A stretch of DNA of 26,127 nucleotides, taken from Chloroflexota bacterium. Its GTDB lineage: Bacteria; Chloroflexota; Dehalococcoidia; UBA3495. A program made the position numbers and the translations under genes. The stretch spans positions 1 through 26,127 of the forward strand of contig JADFNR010000041.1 in the NCBI GenBank assembly GCA_022563275.1, in the 5' to 3' direction. Below the pieces are notes generated by a model. The model searched no databases. It saw only the letters and a program-made list of their open reading frames with translations, and was not told where the DNA came from. This document shows, in pieces, positions 22,030 to 26,127 of this stretch. How positions within the stretch are numbered: position 1 is the first letter of the stretch; every line of letters starts with the position of its first letter.

Positions 22030-23013
22030 TTAAACGAACTCCGGCATGACCTTTTCGGCGAATAGGCGGAGTGACTTGGTGGTCACGTCTCCTTCCATGC
22101 CCGGCCACTGGGAGCGGAGTATCAGCTCCTCCACGCCCTGCTCTTTGTATTTGTGGATCTCTTCGATGCACTCTTCGGGGCTGCCGATGATGAAGCGGCC
22201 CTCCAGCACCTGCTCAAATGGCACGTCGATACGGTCGGCCTCGGGCAATTCCTGGCTGTGGCCCAGGGCGGCCCGGTCTTTGTACAGCCACTCCACCTGG
22301 GGCCGCACGATGTCGATGGCCTGCCGGCGGCTGTCCGCCACGAACACCTCGCGCCAAGCCGATATGTATCCCGGCTTTCCCGCCTCTTTAACGGCCTCAC
22401 GGTATAAGGGAGCCTGAACGCCGATGGTGGTCAGTGTTGACCGGGAGCTGACCAGCCAGCCGTCGGCTTCCTTGGCCGCCCGCAACACGCCCCGCTCCAG
22501 ATTGGCTGCCAGGTAGATCTTTGGACGGGGTTTCTGGATCGGCGCCCCCGCCCCGGGGACATCGTCCAGGTGGAAGTGTCGGCCCTGGTGGGTCACGCGT
22601 TCCTGGTTCCACAGCTTCTCCATGACCTCCATGACCTCACGGAACCTGGAGAGCCGCTCCGCTTTGGGCACTTCAAAGGCCTTGAACTGAAAGTCCCGCC
22701 AGCCCAATGCCGGGGCCAAGACGAACCTGCCTCCGCTGATCACGTCCAGAGTGGAGATCTGCTCGGCCGCCTCCACCGGGTGGTACAGGGGCAGCAGAGC
22801 AACCATGCCCAATTCCAGTCCCGGAGCCTCGGCGGCCACCCGCGCCAGCAACATCATGGCGTGGAAATCGTTGTTCAGATAGCCCGCGCCGGTCCAGAGC
22901 GAGTGGTACCCCATCTCCTTGGCCAACCGCGCCTTGGCAAGCCGCGCCGCCAGCCCCTCTTCCCGGGACTGGCCCCGCCGGTCACCGCCGCCCAAGTTGA
23001 TTCCAAAACGCAT
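22030..23013 (-). CDS. LLM-class flavin-dependent oxidoreductase
   Basis: The 327-residue protein begins MRFGINLGG and has the luciferase-like barrel: AKEMGYHSLWTGAGYLNND, LELGMVALLPLYHPVEAAEQ, ISTLDVISGGRFVLAPALGW and the C-terminal GSPEECIEEIHKYKEQGVEE. It resembles F420- or FMN-dependent members; cofactor choice cannot be read here. ATG 23013 has GGAGG eight bases upstream. The frame stays open for 60 further codons upstream, but that stretch covers a hairpin and is not part of the fold. It is only distantly similar to the other monooxygenase in the window. Confidence 0.87.
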   Translation of the reverse strand: MRFGINLGGGDRRGQSREEGLAARLAKARLAKEMGYHSLWTGAGYLNNDFHAMMLLARVAAEAPGLELGMVALLPLYHPVEAAEQISTLDVISGGRFVLAPALGWRDFQFKAFEVPKAERLSRFREVMEVMEKLWNQERVTHQGRHFHLDDVPGAGAPIQKPRPKIYLAANLERGVLRAAKEADGWLVSSRSTLTTIGVQAPLYREAVKEAGKPGYISAWREVFVADSRRQAIDIVRPQVEWLYKDRAALGHSQELPEADRIDVPFEQVLEGRFIIGSPEECIEEIHKYKEQGVEELILRSQWPGMEGDVTTKSLRLFAEKVMPEFV

Positions 23014-23137
23014 GATTAGAGCCCCTCCATCTCCGCTAAAATTCGTGGCGCCAGGCCCCAGTGTTCGAGCCTGAGAAGTATAGCACCGGCCTCTCAACCT
23101 GGTCCTCGGCGAAACAGCAGCACCCGAGGTAAACCAG

Positions 23138-23175
23138 AAGGCCCCGGTGGAGTTTTCCACCGGGGCCTTCTTTTT
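23138..23175. terminator. Strong hairpin terminator after the HesB-like pair
   Basis: AAGGCCCCGGTGGA pairs with TCCACCGGGGCCTT around a short loop. On the plus side it is followed by CTTTTT; on the minus side by CTGGTTT. It sits 33 bases beyond the stop codon of the second HesB-like gene on the minus strand, so it probably ends that transcript, although its better T-run faces the other way. Confidence 0.7.
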
Positions 23176-23207
23176 GATCGACCGATTTTTCAATCAGCGA
23201 CGCCCCA

Positions 23208-23567
23208 TCAACGGGGCCGCCACGGCCAGGGTTGATCGCGAACCGATGCCAGCGACGGAGGCACCTTCCCTCCGAGAACGGCGCCGTTCCTGAGCCGGGC
23301 TTCAACCTTTAGGAAGCTGAACCACAGGACCTTGTAGGAACGTACCTGCAGGCTATGCAGATATGGGGCAAGGGTGCCTTCGACCAGCACTTTGGCCCCG
23401 TCCGCGGGGATCTCTCGGAACCGGGATGCTTTGCGGGATTCCAAATAGGTGCTGACCGAGACCTCGGCGGTGGAACCGGCTCAATGGTCCAAACAGACCA
23501 GATCAAAAACGGCCAGTCCCCCTCGTTTCCGGACGTGCTCCAAGGCATCGGCCGTGAACGAGACCAC
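23208..23567 (-). CDS. HesB/IscA-like selenoprotein candidate, second copy (in-frame TGA, Sec29)
   Basis: Read through one TGA (23483-23481), the frame gives 119 residues: VVSFTADALEHVRKRGGLAV, FDLVCLDH, Sec, AGSTAEVSVST, and later LVEGTLAPYLHSLQV and VLWFSFLKVEARLRNGAVLG. It aligns without gaps to the gene at 23629-23949 over about 100 residues, roughly one third identical by hand count, and the TGA falls in the same column. The pattern ...L-strand, Sec, G, beta-strand resembles the first Cys region of IscA/HesB (SGCSG). The C-terminal CGCG of IscA is absent, so a scaffold role is unlikely. The GTG start is tentative, with no clear ribosome-binding site. The alternative is a decayed gene with a real stop. 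Confidence 0.7.
23455..23480 (-). promoter_or_regulatory. Possible bacterial SECIS hairpin of the second HesB-like gene
   Basis: Directly after the TGA, GCCGA and UCGGU pair around a GGUC loop 18-21 bases downstream. Bacterial SECIS elements sit immediately 3' of the UGA and need a G in the apical loop. The stem is short (four pairs plus a wobble); an alternative AGGU/ACCU stem with a larger loop is also possible. Confidence 0.35.
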
Positions 23568-23628
23568 TATCTCGGCCGGCCCTTCTTGGCCGTTCCTGAC
23601 CGGCTGTCGGAACCGGAGCCGTTGAACG

Positions 23629-23949
23629 TTAAGCCCAGGAGGCACGCCGCCCCAACACTAGGCCGTTATCCATTTCCAGGTCCGCCTTGAGGTTGCGGAA
23701 GAACAGGAACTTCTTGCTGTCGATGTTCATGGTAGTGGTGTGCTTGGCCAGATCGGGCAGGATGAAAAGTTCCACGCCGTCCTGTTTTACCTTGCGGTAC
23801 GGGGTGATGTCGCGGCGGGCGATTCTGGTATCGACCGATACCTCAGTGGAGTGTCCGCCTCAAGATGAGAAAGAGAGCAGGTCGATGGCTGCCTGACCAC
23901 CCTTGCTCTGAATATGTTGAATCGCATCTGGCGTCAAAATAATCTGCAT
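23629..23949 (-). CDS. HesB/IscA-like selenoprotein candidate, first copy (in-frame TGA, Sec30)
   Basis: The frame starts at ATG 23949 with GAGAGG six bases upstream. It reads MQIILTPDAIQHIQSKGGQA, AIDLLSFSS, then TGA (23862-23860), then GGHSTEVSVDTRIARRD, VELFILPDLAKH, KKFLFFRNLKADLEMDNGL, and ends at TAA: 106 residues if the TGA is selenocysteine. The protein has no cysteine, so Sec30 would be its only chalcogen centre. The N-terminal ILTPDAIQHI and the later strand-helix order fit the HesB/IscA fold (ITLSDSAAARV in IscA), with Sec where IscA has its first Cys. HesB-like selenoproteins are a described group. The downstream copy keeps TGA at the same column, which argues against random decay. 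Confidence 0.75.
23814..23859 (-). promoter_or_regulatory. Candidate bacterial SECIS element of the first HesB-like gene
   Basis: A perfect 6-bp hairpin GGUAUC-GGUC-GAUACC (23842-23827) has its GGUC loop 24 bases after the TGA. An outer stem pairs GGCGG right after the TGA (23859-23855) with CCGCC (23818-23814). Position and G-rich loop match what is known of bacterial SECIS elements such as that of E. coli fdhF. Confidence 0.5.
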
Positions 23950-24078
23950 CGGGTACCTCTCTGGCCGGTCGCCCCTGCCGGCATGGCGGAACAATAATCG
24001 AACAGCAGTCGTGATCTGACCCCAGACTGCTACGAACTTATGATGCGCCAAATCCAGTTGAGGTTCAATCCCCGCAAG

Positions 24079-24657
24079 TTAGCTCTTGAGTTTCAAGATC
24101 AGGCTGTTGCGGGCATCCACACTGGCCGGATGGACCGTTTCTCCCCGTTGGATGCGCGTTGCCATCTCTCGGGACAGGAATTCCAACAGCGCCAGGTCCA
24201 GGTCCTCCAGCGCCATATCGTGCAACTTCGCCTGGTAGGAGTAGACAGACGCCTTCTGCGGGTCTAATTTATCAGCCAGAAAAACCAATTTTCCCAGGGC
24301 GTCGAGAGAGGCATGGGCCGTGGAATGCCAGCGCACCGCCTCATAAAGACCGTGGTCGGTGAGGTCCTCTTCCCTTCGGAGCAGTTCAGCTCCCACCGGC
24401 CCGTGGAGCAGAATGGGGAAATCCTGGTCCACCTCGGTGACCGCCACATCCAGGTCGGCAGCCATCTTAAGCAGATCGCCGCCGGGAACCGCGCGGCAGA
24501 CATCGTGCGCCAGGGCGCCAAGCTCGGCTCGCTGAGGGTCGATCTCATGGCGGGCGGCCAGTTCCAGGGCCACGTCGCGCACGCGGTAGATGTGTGCTTG
24601 CAGGCCGTCCGGTAGAGCCCCCAGCCGGTCCTGGAGGCGTTGGAGCAGGTCGGGCAT
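24079..24657 (-). CDS. YqeK-like HD-domain hydrolase
   Basis: The 192-residue protein has the HD fold of YqeK-type enzymes, which cleave diadenosine tetraphosphate symmetrically. Metal ligands are visible as His22 (QAHIYRV), His51-Asp52 (ALAHDVCR), His85 (LLHGPVG), His111 (RWHSTAH) and Asp129 (FLADKLDP); the last two blocks are characteristic. It follows the HIT gene by 24 bases on the same strand. HIT proteins also handle dinucleotide polyphosphates, so the pair may work on related nucleotides. In many bacteria yqeK sits beside nadD; that is not so here. Confidence 0.85.
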   Translation of the reverse strand: MPDLLQRLQDRLGALPDGLQAHIYRVRDVALELAARHEIDPQRAELGALAHDVCRAVPGGDLLKMAADLDVAVTEVDQDFPILLHGPVGAELLRREEDLTDHGLYEAVRWHSTAHASLDALGKLVFLADKLDPQKASVYSYQAKLHDMALEDLDLALLEFLSREMATRIQRGETVHPASVDARNSLILKLKS

Positions 24658-24681
24658 CTATAAAACTCGGGCCAGCGGGCC

Positions 24682-25032
24682 CTAACCCATGGCTCCCAAT
24701 TTCTTTCCACCCAAGAGGTGCATGTGGGGATGAGGAATCTGCTGGCCTGAGTCGTCGCCCTGATTGAGCACCAACCGGTAGCCGCTGAGGGCAACTCCCT
24801 CACGCCGGGCGATCTCCTCGGCCACCACGAACATATGGCCCATGACCGGCACCTGGCCGGGCCCCACGTAGGCCAGCGAGGCGATGTGCATGTTGGGGAT
24901 GATCAACATATGCACCGGGGCCTTGGGGTTGCTGTCCTTGATGGCGAAGACCCGGTCGTCCCGGTAGACCGGTGCGTCGTGCATCGGGTCCTGGGCCATG
25001 TTGCAAAAAATACATTCATTGGTAGTGGTCAT
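24682..25032 (-). CDS. HIT-family nucleotide hydrolase/transferase
   Basis: The 116-residue protein has the HINT-type pattern: N-terminal CIFC (Cys7, Cys10), DDRVFAIKDSNPKAPVHMLI, and the triad motif HPHMHLLGG with His101, His103 and His105. It acts on purine nucleotide phosphoramidates or dinucleotides in the cytoplasm. ATG 25032 has GGAGG ten bases upstream; the frame remains open far upstream but overlaps the acyl-CoA dehydrogenase gene and is out of the family. It starts 50 bases after the dehydrogenase stop and precedes the YqeK-like gene, likely in one transcript. Confidence 0.92.
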   Translation of the reverse strand: MTTTNECIFCNMAQDPMHDAPVYRDDRVFAIKDSNPKAPVHMLIIPNMHIASLAYVGPGQVPVMGHMFVVAEEIARREGVALSGYRLVLNQGDDSGQQIPHPHMHLLGGKKLGAMG

Positions 25033-25082
25033 GCCGTGTTCGCCTCCATGGCGTGATCGGTGTGTGTTTGCCCGGGCAGGGG

Positions 25083-26127
25083 CTATTCGTCGTCTACGTG
25101 CTGCAGGGCGATCTCTTTGTAATGATTGGCGTCGCCGTAGGTCAACTCGTGGACCTTGGCCCTGCGGGTGTACAACTGCAGGTCGTGCTCTTTGGTGAAG
25201 CCGATGGCGCCGTGGCACTGGTGGGCGGTGCCGCACACGCGGCGGTAGGCGGGGCCGATCCAGGCCTTGGCCATTGCGACCTCCCGTTTGGCGGGCAGGC
25301 CCTCAGAAAGCCGCCACACGGCCTGGTAAGCGATGTTCTTGGAACCCTCGACGTCCGTGGCCATGCGGGCACAGTGGTGTTGCACGGCCTGGAAAGTGCC
25401 GATGGGGCGGCCAAACTGGGTGCGGCCCTTGGCGTATTCAACGGTCATGTCCAACACGGCCTGGGCCCCGCCCAGCATCTGGATGCACTGGGCCGCCGTG
25501 GCCCTCATGATCGTGCGCTCGATGATGGGCCAAGCCTCGCCCACAGTCCCGATCACGGAGTCCGCCGGCACGCTGACCTTGTCTAGACTGACTTCAAACA
25601 CCCGTTCGTCACCCACAGAGCGCATGGGGTTGATTCGAAGCCCATCGGCGCCGGCCGGCACCAGGAACAAAGAGACGCCGTCGGCCGGGTCCTGACCCGA
25701 CGCTGTCCGGGCGGGGACAAGAATCATGTCGGCAGCCCCGGCATCGGGCACGAACAATTTGGTCCCAGTGATCTCATAGCCGCCGCCTTTCTCACTGGCG
25801 GTGGCCTCGATCCCCCAGGGTTCGTAGGCCGCGCTGGCCTCTGTGAGCGCCATGGTCATTACCATGGTCCCGGCGCAGATACGGCTGATCAGGTCATCTT
25901 TCTGAGCGTCGGAGCCACCGTCAAGGACCGTCATGCCGCCAAGCACCACCGTCGAGAAGAGGGGCGCCGGGGCCAGGGAGCGGCCTATCTCTTCCAGCAA
26001 CACTCCCAGATCGGAGAAGTTGCCGCCGGTGCCGCCGTATTGCTCAGGGAAAACAACCCCGGTCCAGCCGAGGCCGACCATCTGCCGCCACAGTTCATCG
26101 GTGTATCCCCGCGGGTCTTCCTCCATC
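25083..26127 (-). CDS. Acyl-CoA dehydrogenase, 5' end beyond the window
   Basis: About 347 residues are visible and the frame runs off the right edge, so the start is missing; the ATG at 26126 may be internal. Family segments are VVFPEQYGGTGGNFSDLGVL, MALTEASAAYEPWG (FAD/substrate region), YAKGRTQFGRPIGTFQAVQH with the conserved Arg, and HGAIGFTKEHDLQLYTRRA. The last resembles subunits of heteromeric dehydrogenases such as FadE28/29-type proteins more than classical short-chain enzymes. The visible part lacks the usual YEGTNEI-like motif near the end. The substrate is unknown. A HIT gene follows 50 bases downstream. Confidence 0.92.
   Translation of the reverse strand, partial: MEEDPRGYTDELWRQMVGLGWTGVVFPEQYGGTGGNFSDLGVLLEEIGRSLAPAPLFSTVVLGGMTVLDGGSDAQKDDLISRICAGTMVMTMALTEASAAYEPWGIEATASEKGGGYEITGTKLFVPDAGAADMILVPARTASGQDPADGVSLFLVPAGADGLRINPMRSVGDERVFEVSLDKVSVPADSVIGTVGEAWPIIERTIMRATAAQCIQMLGGAQAVLDMTVEYAKGRTQFGRPIGTFQAVQHHCARMATDVEGSKNIAYQAVWRLSEGLPAKREVAMAKAWIGPAYRRVCGTAHQCHGAIGFTKEHDLQLYTRRAKVHELTYGDANHYKEIALQHVDDE

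Noticed and set aside
23355..23690. Plus-strand frame of 111 codons over the second HesB-like gene
   Set aside because: The minus-strand frame aligns column by column with its neighbour; the plus frame matches nothing in the neighbouring copy.
23208..23949. Reading the HesB-like pair as decayed genes with stop mutations
   Set aside because: Two independent stops of the same type at the same alignment column, with the frame and motifs kept downstream in both, make random decay unlikely. Kept as the main alternative.

Overview
The window is GC-rich bacterial DNA with dense, mostly short-spaced genes. The gene content suggests a member of the Chloroflexota, probably a Dehalococcoidia or SAR202-like lineage. 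It has several family III CoA-transferases, crotonases, MaoC-type hydratases and luciferase-like flavin monooxygenases, an acyl-CoA dehydrogenase, a DUF3179 lipoprotein beside a CcdA protein, and many short palindromic repeats. This placement is an inference from gene content; there is no rRNA or other phylogenetic marker here.

Left part (1-9.5 kb). An NHL beta-propeller, a polysaccharide-deacetylase-like hydrolase, a GlcG/HbpS-like protein and a DUF3179 + CcdA pair are all read leftward and are separated by a family of C/G-run palindromic repeats. A BtuF-like protein and folD are divergent from a compact promoter region. Downstream of folD is queA, which two different repeat families have entered; the first one shifts its frame. 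A 2-keto-4-pentenoate hydratase-like gene converges on queA.

Middle (9.5-18.5 kb). A VOC protein and a Fur-family regulator are separated by a strong hairpin terminator. tRNA-Ser(CGA) is followed by a cytidylyltransferase/kinase pair and a conserved-looking unknown protein. From 18481 down to 12995 a leftward cluster encodes a crotonase, two half-size hotdog hydratases, two CoA-transferases and a protein made of three fused RidA domains. In both the hydratase pair and the CoA-transferase pair, one partner keeps the catalytic residues and the other has lost them, which suggests heteromeric enzymes. The cluster looks like catabolism of an unidentified carboxylic acid through CoA thioesters.

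Right part (18.5-26.1 kb). A flavin-dependent monooxygenase is divergent from the catabolic cluster. After it come stacked repeats, a GIY-YIG nuclease gene bracketed by those repeats, a small four-cysteine HTH regulator with a GAAC-N4-GTTC operator inside its promoter, a second crotonase and a second flavin monooxygenase. Next are two tandem small genes, each with an in-frame TGA at the same alignment column, best read as HesB/IscA-like selenoproteins. The end of the window has a YqeK-like HD hydrolase, a HIT protein and a truncated acyl-CoA dehydrogenase.

The observations I rate highest are the tandem selenoprotein candidates with hairpins just after the TGA, the three-domain RidA fusion (a possible single-chain pseudotrimer), the repeat-invaded queA, and the cysteine-rich regulator with its nested operator.
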